Of a stretch of DNA of 64,000 bases, positions 25,441-33,969 are shown piece by piece (positions within the stretch are counted from its first letter, which is position 1; every line of letters begins with the position of its first letter). Position numbers and translations under genes: made by a program. The notes beneath the pieces are model-generated. The model saw only the letters and a list, made by a program, of their open reading frames with translations. It had not been told where the DNA came from and ran no database searches. This DNA comes from Rhodopila globiformis (GTDB lineage: Bacteria; Pseudomonadota; Alphaproteobacteria; Acetobacterales; Acetobacteraceae), in NCBI RefSeq assembly GCF_002937115.1, contig NZ_NHRY01000075.1:1-64000 (forward strand). Reading direction: 5' to 3'.

Positions 25441-28086
25441 TCACTCCGCCGCGGCCAGGGTGATGCCGGGCGACAAGGCGAGGGCCGTGCCTGGGGCCAA
25501 ATCGGGGGCCAAATCGGGGGCCAAATCGGGAACCGTGTCGGGAACGATGCCGGGGACCGTATCGGGCGCCGTGTCGGGCGCTTCGACGGCCTCGCAGGTC
25601 AGCCGCCCGACCAGTCCGCGCAGCGCCCGGGTGTTTTGCCAGCAGTCGAAGCACTGTTCCAGGCGCGCCCGGGCTTCCGCCGCCAGGCGGCGGCCAAGCG
25701 CCGGGTCGCCGAGCAGCCGCGTCATCGCGGCCGCCAGGGCTCTGGGATCATTCGGCGGCACCAGCAGGCCGGTGCGCTCGTGCTCCACCACCTCGGGAAT
25801 GCCGGAGATGGCGGTGGAGACGACCGGGACGCCGGTTGCCATCGCCTCGACGATCACGTTGGGAATGCCGTCGCGGTCGCCGTCCTCGGCGATGCGCGGC
25901 GGCAGGGCGAACAGGTCGGCCTGCGCGAACAGGCCGATCAGGCGCTCGTGCGTCATGGCGCCGTCGAGGCTGACCAGACGATCGAGCCCGCGTGCCGCGA
26001 TGTCGGTCGCAAGCTGGTCGCGCAGCGGGCCGGCGCCGACGATGCGACAGCGGAACGGCACGCCTTGGCGCTTCAGCACGGCGCAGGCGGCAAGCAGGTC
26101 GTCCAGGCCCTTCTTCGGCACAAGACGGGCCACGCACAGGATCAACGGCGGCTGACCCGCGGCGGCGAATTCATACGGCGGCGCCCGGTAGCGGAAGCGG
26201 GACAGGTCGATGCCGTGATAGACCAGGTTGATCTTGCCGTGCTGGTCGCCCGGCACGATGCCGCGCAGATGGGCGACGTTGTAGTGGGTGCAGGTGGCGA
26301 CGAACGACGCGGCGCGGATGCGGCCGGCGACCAAATGCGGCGGCGTCAGGTAGATGTCCTTGGCGTGCGCGGTGAAGCTGAACCGCAGGCCGGTCATCAT
26401 GCTGACCAGGTGCGCCACCTCCGACGGTGCGTTGGCGAAATGCGCATGCAGGTGGGTGATGCCGCGCCGGCGCGCCTCGCTGGCGAAGAAGCCGGCCCGC
26501 AGGAACTGCCGCCAGGACGAAAGCAGCGGCGCCGACGTGACCGAGAGCCTCAGGGCATGGGAGAACGCGCGCGCATAGCCGGCGGGCGACGCGGCGGCCG
26601 CGGCGGCATGGCCGCGCCCCAGCGCAACCAGCTTGCGGCCCCAGGTCACGGGCAGGTGCGACAGCGCGGCGCGCACCTGCGCCACCAGCGGATGATGCGG
26701 CGGCGGTTCGGGCGGCAGCAGCGAGAAGATGTCAAGATGCTCGCCGAGCGCCTCCATGGCGCAGATTTCGTTGAGAATGAACGTTTCGCTCAGGCGCGGA
26801 TAGCGCTTCATCACGTAGGCGACGCGGCGTCCGGAGGCCGGTAACGGGGCAAGCTCGGTGACCGCCGCGGCCGCGCGCGCCGCGCCATCCAGCGGGATCG
26901 CATCCCATTGCGGCGTGGTTTCCACGCGGCCGGCCAGCACGCGCGGCAGCAGGCGCGCCAGTGTCCGGGCCAGATCGGCGCCCTCCTCGGCGACGTGCAC
27001 GAGCCCGAGCCGTTCCAGCATGCGCGCCCGCATCAGTTGCTCGACCCGCGGGGTGCTGCGGGGGACGATGATGGCCGGCTTGCGCGCGGCGAGGATCTCG
27101 GCCGTGGTGTTGTAGCCGCCCATCGACACGATGACGTCGGCCTGCGCCAGCAACGGCAGCAGGTTCGTGGTGAACGGCAGGATCGCCGTCCCGGGCCGCC
27201 CCGCCACCGCGCGCCGGAGCGCGTCCATCTGCCCGGCCGACATCAGCGGCCCGGGCACCAGCAGGGACGAGGTTGCCTGCGGCGGCAACGCGGCGAGGGC
27301 ATCGAGATAGGCCGCCATCATGGCGTGGCCGTCGCCGCCGCCGCCGACGGTGACCAGCACGCGCAACCCGGGCGCGTCGTGCAGGCCGGGCCAGGGCTGG
27401 TCCACCGCCGCCGCGGCCGGCCGGCCGACATAGCCGACGTACCGCAGCTTCGCGGCGACGGCGGGGGGCATTTCATACGCCTGAGAAACATCGAAGATGT
27501 CGCGGCTGCCGTACACCAGGATGCGGTCGTAGGCGTGCTCGAGGAGTTCGTAGATTTCCTCGTCCTGCCAGAGTTTGCGGACGACGTCGGGGCTGTCGAT
27601 GATGTCGCGCAGGCCCAGCACGACACGGGTGTTCGGCATTTCCTGCCGTACCATGGCCAGCATCGGCAGCAGTTCGTTCTTCATGCCGGCGGGCGCATGG
27701 TCGACCAGGATGACGTCGGGCCGTTCCCTCGCGACGGTGTTGAGGATCAGCGCCTCGCGGTAGCCCTTGACCAGCCCGAACGGGCTGCCCGCGCCATGCG
27801 CGGCATATCGTTCCGCTCCAGTCTTGACCACGGGCGGCAGTGGTTGCACCCTCAGTCCGGGCGGCAGGTCCCAGGACCGGATCACCGGGGAGCCGCTGAG
27901 CAGGAGCACGTCGCAGTTCCGCCACGGCGCGAGCAGCGCTTCCGCAACGGCGAGGTTGCGGCGCAGGTGGCCCAGGCCGAATGTGTCGTGTGAGTAAAGA
28001 ACGACGCGGCGGCGCGGGCCGTCCGCCGAAAGTGCCCCGTCGATCTGGAATGGCTGGGCAGAAAATGCGGTGCCGCCGTCGGCCAT
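25441..28086 (-). CDS. Fused double glycosyltransferase (GT28-like N-half, GT4 C-half)
   Basis: This 881-residue protein contains two complete GT-B enzymes. The N-half (about 25-410) resembles MurG/GT28-type transferases: VVLYSHDTFGLGHLRRNLAV, VLVTVGGGGDGHAMMAAY, VIVSMGGYNTTAEILAARKP. The C-half (about 425-830) is a GT4 enzyme: VAYVMKRYPRLSETFILNEI, THLHAHFANAPSEVA, LVYHGIDLSRF, LILCVARLVPKKGLDDLLAA, then DGIPNVIVEAMATGVPVVST with the EAMA donor-site motif. The start at 28086 is set by GGGGAGGA just upstream. A proline-rich repeat tail follows. It is the first gene of the seven-gene operon and would add two sugars in sequence; the acceptor is unknown. Confidence 0.85.
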   Translation of the reverse strand: MADGGTAFSAQPFQIDGALSADGPRRRVVLYSHDTFGLGHLRRNLAVAEALLAPWRNCDVLLLSGSPVIRSWDLPPGLRVQPLPPVVKTGAERYAAHGAGSPFGLVKGYREALILNTVARERPDVILVDHAPAGMKNELLPMLAMVRQEMPNTRVVLGLRDIIDSPDVVRKLWQDEEIYELLEHAYDRILVYGSRDIFDVSQAYEMPPAVAAKLRYVGYVGRPAAAAVDQPWPGLHDAPGLRVLVTVGGGGDGHAMMAAYLDALAALPPQATSSLLVPGPLMSAGQMDALRRAVAGRPGTAILPFTTNLLPLLAQADVIVSMGGYNTTAEILAARKPAIIVPRSTPRVEQLMRARMLERLGLVHVAEEGADLARTLARLLPRVLAGRVETTPQWDAIPLDGAARAAAAVTELAPLPASGRRVAYVMKRYPRLSETFILNEICAMEALGEHLDIFSLLPPEPPPHHPLVAQVRAALSHLPVTWGRKLVALGRGHAAAAAASPAGYARAFSHALRLSVTSAPLLSSWRQFLRAGFFASEARRRGITHLHAHFANAPSEVAHLVSMMTGLRFSFTAHAKDIYLTPPHLVAGRIRAASFVATCTHYNVAHLRGIVPGDQHGKINLVYHGIDLSRFRYRAPPYEFAAAGQPPLILCVARLVPKKGLDDLLAACAVLKRQGVPFRCRIVGAGPLRDQLATDIAARGLDRLVSLDGAMTHERLIGLFAQADLFALPPRIAEDGDRDGIPNVIVEAMATGVPVVSTAISGIPEVVEHERTGLLVPPNDPRALAAAMTRLLGDPALGRRLAAEARARLEQCFDCWQNTRALRGLVGRLTCEAVEAPDTAPDTVPGIVPDTVPDLAPDLAPDLAPGTALALSPGITLAAAE
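25493..25588. repeat. Eight 12-base tandem units in the tail of the fused glycosyltransferase
   Basis: Three perfect copies of GGGGCCAAATCG (25493-25528) are followed by five diverged 12-base units. On the coding strand they encode a four-residue Pro-Asp repeat (APDT, VPDT, APDL and similar). Because the unit is a multiple of three, copy-number change would alter tail length without shifting the frame. Confidence 0.85.
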
Positions 28087-28285
28087 GGTCCATCCTCCCC
28101 GTTCGGCTCCGGGTCCCGAAGCCGTTGATGTTACCGTTCCCGTTGTCGCCGAGGCACGACTGTGGCCAACATCGGCCTCCAGGCGTCGCCTTGACGCATG
28201 CCTGATGCCGGGAGAGGATAATCGCGCTGGCTGACGAGAGCCTGACCTGCCGCCGAAAGCGTGCAGTTTCATCAACCAGTAATAT

Positions 28286-28312
28286 TTGACAGACTTTCAA
28301 CTTATGTACTAA
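28286..28312 (+). promoter_or_regulatory. Possible promoter of the second two-component operon
   Basis: TTGACA at 28286-28291 is followed after 15 bases by TACTAA at 28307-28312, inside an AT-rich island between the divergent glycosyltransferase operon and the regulator gene. The regulator ATG is at 28320, only 7 bases past the proposed -10, and no Shine-Dalgarno sequence is visible. A leaderless transcript would be expected. The 15-base spacing is short, so this is tentative. Confidence 0.4.
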
Positions 28313-28319
28313 TGGCACG

Positions 28320-28994
28320 ATGCGCGTCCTGGTCGTCGAAGATAACGAGAAGCTGGCTGATCTGCTGACAAGCCGGCTCACCGAACAAGGTTATGCCGTC
28401 GATGCCGCGGCCAGCATTGACGCAGCCGCAGCAATGCTGGAAGTCGTTTCATTCGATCTGGTCGTTCTTGACCTCACACTGCCTGACGGCGACGGGCGGG
28501 CATTCCTGCGGGCATTGCGCGCTGCGGGCAATGGCGTGCCGGTACTGGCGGCAACCGCGCGCAGCGACCTGCTGGAGCGGGTGTGCACGCTGGACGACGG
28601 TGCCGACGATTATCTGGTGAAACCTTTTTCGACCGAGGAACTGCTGGCACGGGTGCGGGCGCTGCTGCGCCGCCCGCGCGTGACGCTCGATACCGTCCTG
28701 GCAGTCGGCAATATTGCGCTGGATACAGCGAGCATGGCACTGAGCATTGACGGCGCCGCCACGGAGATACAACGGCGGGAACTCAGCGTCCTTGCCGTCC
28801 TGCTGCGCGACCAGGGCCGCCTGGTGCCGCGGCGGGTACTTGAGGAGGCGATCTATTCGCTCGACGACGAAGTGACGCCGAACGCACTGGAGGCGGCGGT
28901 TTCACGCCTGCGGCGGCGACTCGAACAGCAGGGCGCGAGCGTGCGCATCGCCACGATGCGTGGCCTCGGCTATATCCTTTCGGAGCAGTCATGA
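28320..28994 (+). CDS. OmpR-family response regulator
   Basis: This 224-residue regulator has a receiver domain with E7-D8-N9, phospho-acceptor Asp51 (LVVLDLTLPDGDG), Thr79 and Lys101 (YLVKPF). A winged-helix domain follows (IQRRELSVLAVLLRDQGRLV, TPNALEAAVSRLRRRLEQQG, IATMRGLGYILS). The stop overlaps the kinase start (ATGA at 28991-28994). It is divergently oriented to the seven-gene glycosyltransferase/ABC/RND operon with 233 bases between the starts. Regulation of that operon is the natural hypothesis, although no repeated operator was identified. Confidence 0.92.
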   Translation: MRVLVVEDNEKLADLLTSRLTEQGYAVDAAASIDAAAAMLEVVSFDLVVLDLTLPDGDGRAFLRALRAAGNGVPVLAATARSDLLERVCTLDDGADDYLVKPFSTEELLARVRALLRRPRVTLDTVLAVGNIALDTASMALSIDGAATEIQRRELSVLAVLLRDQGRLVPRRVLEEAIYSLDDEVTPNALEAAVSRLRRRLEQQGASVRIATMRGLGYILSEQS

Positions 28995-30427
28995 CCGACA
29001 CCGCGCAATCACCCACGCTGATCCGGCTGCTCACGATGCGGATCTCGATTGTCGCCGGCGTGGCGGTGCTGCTGATGCTGGCGGCGTTCGTTGCGCAGTA
29101 CCTGGCGGACCCGGAAGAGCTCGTGCGGATGGTGCTGGAAACCGAGGCGAAATGTATTGCCGAGGCTGTCGCCAACGGCAACGTGCCCGCGCAGTGGGCA
29201 CATTACCGTGATTATCCGCAGGCCTACGGCTTTCGCGTGTTCCAGAAGGGACTGCCGCCCGGCAAGCGCCTGCTGGCACAGGTCAATGACGCTGCCATGC
29301 CTGCCATGCCCGCGTCAGTACCCAACAAGCGGGATCCCATACTGGCTTTGAACGAGGAGTTCGGAGCGCTGTCCGGGCCGGGCGGACCCAGGGATCATCG
29401 TGGTTGGATGATTACCCACCGCGTTGCGGTCCATGGCCACGGCTTCTGGGTGCAGGCCGTTCTGCGCAGCGATCCCGCCGGGCTGCGGTGGATGATGCTC
29501 GGCCAGGAGGTGCTGATGCGCGTGCTGCTGCCGTCGGGCCTGTTGATCCTGGTGATGGCATGCGCCGTGCTGTGGGTGATCCGGTCCGCGTTGCTGCCGC
29601 TGCAGCGGGTGGCGCGGGAAACCCGTGCCCTGGCCGACATGGTCGCCCAGGGCGAGCGCATGCAGCCGCTGGCCAAGGATGGCCTCACCCTGGAAATGCG
29701 CGAGGTGGTGCGCGCCCTGAACGGCATGACCGCGCGGCTGAACGCAACGATCGCGCGGGAGCGGGCGTTCGCGGCGGATGTGGCGCATGAGCTGCGCACG
29801 CCGCTTGCGGTCCTACGCCTGCAACTGGCGGAACTCCCGCCCGGACAGGTCGCGCGGCAGTTGGATGAGGAGGTCGCGGCCCTTGCGCACCTGGTCGGCC
29901 AGTTGCTGCGCTTTGCGCAGGCCGAAGAGGCGATGGCAAGCGAGCGCCGCCCCTGCAACCTGTCCGCCATCGCCCGCGATGTCTGCGAGGAACTGGCGCC
30001 GTCGGCACTGCGGCGGCGCCAGGAACTGAGCTTCGTGGCGCCGGACGAATCCTTGATCGTTTCGGGCAACCCGACGCTGCTGGACGTTGCGGTGCGCAAC
30101 CTCGTGGACAATGCCTTGCGCGTCTCTCCGGTCGAGGGCCTCGTAACGGTCAGCATCCTGGCACAGGGACTGGCGGTGGAAGACAGCGGGCCAGGTGTGC
30201 CGGACGCTCACAAGCCGCGCGTGTTCGACCGCCTCTGGCAAGCCGATCGGCGCCGTGGCGGCGCGGGGATCGGCCTCGCACTGGTTCGCCGCGTCATGCA
30301 ATTGCACGACGGTGCGGTCACAGTGGAGGATTGTTCCGATGGCGGCGCACGGTTCGTGCTGACATTCGTCCATGTCCAGCCGGTCTGCTGCAGGATGGGC
30401 GAACCCGCGCCGGCGGTGGTTGGCTGA
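28991..30427 (+). CDS. Sensor histidine kinase
   Basis: A 478-residue inner-membrane kinase, partner of the preceding regulator. Membrane helices lie at about 17-38 and 177-198 and enclose a periplasmic domain of about 140 residues that contains His-rich bits (ITHRVAVHGHGFW). A HAMP-like linker leads to the H-box AADVAHELRTPLAVLRL (His266), N-box (RNLVDNALRVS), G1 (VEDSGPGVPD) and G2 (GGAGIGLALVRRV). The operon is translationally coupled. The signal is unknown; the periplasmic domain has no recognised fold by eye. Confidence 0.9.
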   Translation: MTDTAQSPTLIRLLTMRISIVAGVAVLLMLAAFVAQYLADPEELVRMVLETEAKCIAEAVANGNVPAQWAHYRDYPQAYGFRVFQKGLPPGKRLLAQVNDAAMPAMPASVPNKRDPILALNEEFGALSGPGGPRDHRGWMITHRVAVHGHGFWVQAVLRSDPAGLRWMMLGQEVLMRVLLPSGLLILVMACAVLWVIRSALLPLQRVARETRALADMVAQGERMQPLAKDGLTLEMREVVRALNGMTARLNATIARERAFAADVAHELRTPLAVLRLQLAELPPGQVARQLDEEVAALAHLVGQLLRFAQAEEAMASERRPCNLSAIARDVCEELAPSALRRRQELSFVAPDESLIVSGNPTLLDVAVRNLVDNALRVSPVEGLVTVSILAQGLAVEDSGPGVPDAHKPRVFDRLWQADRRRGGAGIGLALVRRVMQLHDGAVTVEDCSDGGARFVLTFVHVQPVCCRMGEPAPAVVG

Positions 30428-30655
30428 TCGGCTCCTGCCTGAGTCCGGAGGGCTTGGCGGTGGCGTTGCTCGAGCAGGCGTTGAGCCCCGCCGCATTGGT
30501 CCGGCCTGCTGGCGGCGTGCAAATGCGGCCGCGTCGGCGGCTGTCGTGCTGCCGCAAGAGTGAGAATTTCTGCTGGATCACGCTCGCCGTTGACATCATG
30601 ACGCGGATGGTAACCGGCTTCTATCAGATCACTTATCCCACCGCCCTCGGCTGCC

Positions 30656-31177
30656 TCACGCCGACGTCGTCCGGTGCCGCCGCCGCAGGAACTGCGCATC
30701 GATGATCAGCGCCGCGACGCCGCAGACGATCGCCGCGTCCGCCACGTTGAACACATACCAGGACAGGTCGCCCCAGGGCGTGTTCACATGCGCATGGATG
30801 AAATCAACCACGGCGCCGAACCGCACCCGGTCGATGACATTGCCGATCGCCCCGCCGGCGATGGCGCCGATGGCGGTGCCGACGATGGCGTCCTCGGCCC
30901 GCCGCAGCCACACGCCCAGCGCCGCCACCACCGCCAGCGACACCGCCGCCAGCGCCACATGCCCCCAGGCGCCCAGGCCGTTCAGCATGCCGAACGTCAC
31001 CCCCCGGTTCCACACCATCGTCAGGTTCAGCACCGGCAGCAGCACCACCTGCCGCACCGCCTCCAGGTGAAGCACGTTCAGCACCCACCATTTGCTTGCC
31101 TGGTCCGCCGCCAGCACCACCAGACCGGCGGCAATGCCCAGCGGCACGTAGCTGCCGCGCCTCACGCCGGCTTGCAT
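30656..31177 (-). CDS. lspA: Lipoprotein signal peptidase (signal peptidase II)
   Basis: This 173-residue inner-membrane aspartyl protease cleaves lipoprotein signal peptides ahead of the lipidated cysteine. Four hydrophobic helices are visible, with family blocks ADQASKWWVL, MVWNRGVTFGMLNGLG, IGNVIDRVRFGAVVDFI and WYVFNVADAAIVCGV. The last two contain the two catalytic aspartates (in NVIDR and NVADA). The start MQAGVRRGSY at 31177 overlaps the last 16 bases of ileS, and ileS-lspA is a common gene pair. A longer frame to 31366 lies entirely in ileS and is not used. Confidence 0.93.
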   Translation of the reverse strand: MQAGVRRGSYVPLGIAAGLVVLAADQASKWWVLNVLHLEAVRQVVLLPVLNLTMVWNRGVTFGMLNGLGAWGHVALAAVSLAVVAALGVWLRRAEDAIVGTAIGAIAGGAIGNVIDRVRFGAVVDFIHAHVNTPWGDLSWYVFNVADAAIVCGVAALIIDAQFLRRRHRTTSA

Positions 31178-33969
31178 ACCAGCCCCGACTCCACTGCATC
31201 CGCGCAGCGCAGGCACAGCGTCGGATGCGTCGTGTTCGTCCCCACCTCCGGCAGCACCCTCCAGCAGCGGACGCATTTCTCGCCGGGCGCGGGCGTGACC
31301 TTCGCGAGGGGTTCGCCCGTGTCCAACCCGAGTTTGACGGAGGAGACGATCGCGATCTCGGCCCATGCGGCTTCATCCAATAATGTCTGGTGCGCCTCGT
31401 CCAGCGGCAGCTCGACCGCCGCCTGCAGCGAGGAGCCAATGAGGTTCGCCTTGCGGGCTTCCTCGATCGGGATGGTGATCCGGCGGCGGATGCCGCGGAT
31501 CGTCTCCCACCTGGCGGCCAGCGCCTCGTCGCGCCAATGCGCCGGCAGCACCGGGAACAGTTCCAGGTGGACGCTGGAGTCCGCGCCGAACCGGGCGGTC
31601 CAGGCTTCCTCGGCGGTGAAGCACAGCACCGGCGCCAGCCAGGTGCACAGGCAGCGGTGCAGGTGGTCCAGCACGGTGCGGGCGGCGCGGCGGCGCAGGC
31701 TGTCCGGGCGGTCGCAGTAGATCGCGTCCTTGCGGATGTCGAAGTAGAACGCCGACAGATCGACCGCGCAGAAATTGTGCAGCTCGGGATAGACGCCGGT
31801 CCAGTCGTAGGACTCGACCGAGGCGCGGATGCGGGCGTCCAGCTCGGTCAGCCGGTGCAGCACCCAGCGCTCCAGTTCCGGCATGTCCGCTTCCGGCACG
31901 CACTCGGCCTCGGAGAAGCCGTGCAGGCTGCCCAGCACCCAGCGCAGCGTGTTGCGCAGCCGGCGGTACAGCTCCGCCTGCTGCTTCAGGATTTCGGGGC
32001 CGATGCGCAGGTCTTCGGTGGTGTCGGAGGACATCACCCACAGCCGCAGAATATCGACGCCGAACTTGGCGGCGACCTCCTCCGGCGCGACGGTGTTGCC
32101 CAGCGACTTGGACATCTTGCGGCCTTTTTCGTCATTGACGAAGCCGTGCGTCAGCACCGCCTTGAACGGCGCGCGGCCACGGGTGCCGACGGCTTCCAGC
32201 AGCGACGAGTGGAACCAGCCGCGATGCTGGTCCGAGCCTTCCAGGTACAGGTCCGCCGGCCACGGCAGCCCGCGCTTCTCCAGCACGAAGGCGTGCGTCG
32301 AGCCCGACTCAAACCAGACGTCGACGATGTCCATGACCTGCTCGTACTCGTCCGGATTGTAGTCCGGCCCCAGGAAGCGACTGGGCGGCGAGGAATACCA
32401 GGTGTCGGCGCCTTCCTTCTCGAACGCCGCGACGATCCGCTGGACCACCGCCGGATCGCGCAGCGGCTGCCCCGTCCGCTTCTCGACGAACACGGTGATC
32501 GGCACGCCCCAGGCGCGCTGGCGGCTGATGCACCAGTCCGGCCGCGAGGCGACCATCGAGCCGATGCGGTTGCGCCCCTGGTCGGGCACGAACTTCGTAA
32601 TGGCAATGGCGGCCAGCGCCTTGCCGCGGATGTCGTGCGGCCCGTCCATCGGGATGAACCATTGCGGCGTGGCGCGGAAGATCAGCGGCGCTTTCGACCG
32701 CCAGGAGCACGGGTACGAGTGCACGATCTTGCCGCGCGCCAGGAGGTTCCCCGCCCCTTGCAGCGCCGCGCAGACCGGGTCCGCCGCCTTGTAGACATGC
32801 GCGCCGGCGAACAGCGGCACCCAGGCGTTGAAGGTGCCGTCGTCGCCGACCGTCTCCGGAATGTCCAGGCCGTGCGCGCGGCCGAGGATGAAGTCGTCCT
32901 CGCCATGGCCCGGGGCGATGTGCACGAAGCCGGTGCCGGCCTCGGTGGTGACGAAGTCGCCCAGCAGCAGCGGCGTGTCCTGCTCGTACCCCTGCCCGCG
33001 CAGCGGATGCGCCAGGATGGTGTCGGCAAGCTCCGCGCCCTTCAGCGTGGCCAGGACGGTGTGCGCGGTGATGCCGGTATCCGCCAGAACCGTCGGCAGC
33101 AGCGCCTCGGCGACGACGATCTTTTCCCCGGCCCGCGCCAGCGAGCCCTCGGCGACGCCGTCAACCTGCACGACGGCATAGTCGAATTCGGCGCCGGCGG
33201 CGACAGCGCGGTTGCCGGGCATGGTCCAGGGGGTGGTGGTCCAGATCACCACCGCGGCGCCCTCCAGCGCCGGGACACTGGCCTTGACCACGGGGAAGCG
33301 GACCCAGATCGTGGTGCTGGTGTGGTCGTGGTACTCGATCTCGGCCTCGGCCAGGGCAGTCTTTTCCACCGGCGACCACATCACCGGACGCAGGCCGCGG
33401 TACAGGCTGCCGTTCAGCAGGAACTTGCAGATCTCGGCGGCGATGGCGGCCTCGGACGGATAGTCCATGGTGGCATAGCGCTCGCCCCAGGCGCCCTCGA
33501 CGCCCAGGCGGCGGAACTCCTGCCGCTGCACGTCCATCCAGTGATTGGCGTAGGCGCGGCATTCGGCGCGGAAGTCCAGGATCGGCACCGCGTCCTTGTC
33601 CTGCTTGCGGGCGCGGTATTCTTCCTCGATCTTCCACTCGATCGGCAGGCCGTGGCAGTCCCAGCCGGGGATGTAGTTGGCGTTGTAGCCGGCCATCTGC
33701 CGGGTGCGGTTGATGACGTCCTTCAGGATCTTGTTCAGCGCCGTGCCGATGTGCAGGTGGCCGTTGGCGTAGGGCGGCCCGTCATGCAGGATGAACAACG
33801 GCCGTTCAGCCGCGGCGGCGCGCAGCTTGCTCCAGAGGTCGACCGCGTCCCACTTCGCCAGGATCTGCGGCTCCTTCTTCGGCAGGTCGCCGCGCATGGG
33901 GAAGCTGGTCTGCGGCAGGAACACCGTGTCGCGGTAGTCGCGCTGGGAGTCGGTGACGGCGTCGTTCAT
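31162..33969 (-). CDS. ileS: Isoleucyl-tRNA synthetase
   Basis: A 935-residue class I aminoacyl-tRNA synthetase that charges tRNA-Ile and edits mischarged valine. Motifs include the HIGH-type PYANGHLHIGTAL (about 66-78), the editing domain (WTTTPWTMPGNRAVAAG), KMSKS (GRKMSKSLGNTVAPEE), the anticodon-binding domain (about 670-860) and a C-terminal zinc ribbon with paired cysteines (GEKCVRCWR, LCLRCADAV). The start MNDAVTDSQRDYRDTVFLP at 33969 fits the family; an upstream extension to 34101 does not. Length is normal. It is transcribed with lspA. Confidence 0.97.
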   Translation of the reverse strand: MNDAVTDSQRDYRDTVFLPQTSFPMRGDLPKKEPQILAKWDAVDLWSKLRAAAAERPLFILHDGPPYANGHLHIGTALNKILKDVINRTRQMAGYNANYIPGWDCHGLPIEWKIEEEYRARKQDKDAVPILDFRAECRAYANHWMDVQRQEFRRLGVEGAWGERYATMDYPSEAAIAAEICKFLLNGSLYRGLRPVMWSPVEKTALAEAEIEYHDHTSTTIWVRFPVVKASVPALEGAAVVIWTTTPWTMPGNRAVAAGAEFDYAVVQVDGVAEGSLARAGEKIVVAEALLPTVLADTGITAHTVLATLKGAELADTILAHPLRGQGYEQDTPLLLGDFVTTEAGTGFVHIAPGHGEDDFILGRAHGLDIPETVGDDGTFNAWVPLFAGAHVYKAADPVCAALQGAGNLLARGKIVHSYPCSWRSKAPLIFRATPQWFIPMDGPHDIRGKALAAIAITKFVPDQGRNRIGSMVASRPDWCISRQRAWGVPITVFVEKRTGQPLRDPAVVQRIVAAFEKEGADTWYSSPPSRFLGPDYNPDEYEQVMDIVDVWFESGSTHAFVLEKRGLPWPADLYLEGSDQHRGWFHSSLLEAVGTRGRAPFKAVLTHGFVNDEKGRKMSKSLGNTVAPEEVAAKFGVDILRLWVMSSDTTEDLRIGPEILKQQAELYRRLRNTLRWVLGSLHGFSEAECVPEADMPELERWVLHRLTELDARIRASVESYDWTGVYPELHNFCAVDLSAFYFDIRKDAIYCDRPDSLRRRAARTVLDHLHRCLCTWLAPVLCFTAEEAWTARFGADSSVHLELFPVLPAHWRDEALAARWETIRGIRRRITIPIEEARKANLIGSSLQAAVELPLDEAHQTLLDEAAWAEIAIVSSVKLGLDTGEPLAKVTPAPGEKCVRCWRVLPEVGTNTTHPTLCLRCADAVESGLVCKPA

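Noticed and set aside
25493-25588. Tandem repeats considered as a CRISPR-like array
   Set aside because: Units are 12 bases without spacers and lie inside a coding region; it is a simple tandem repeat.
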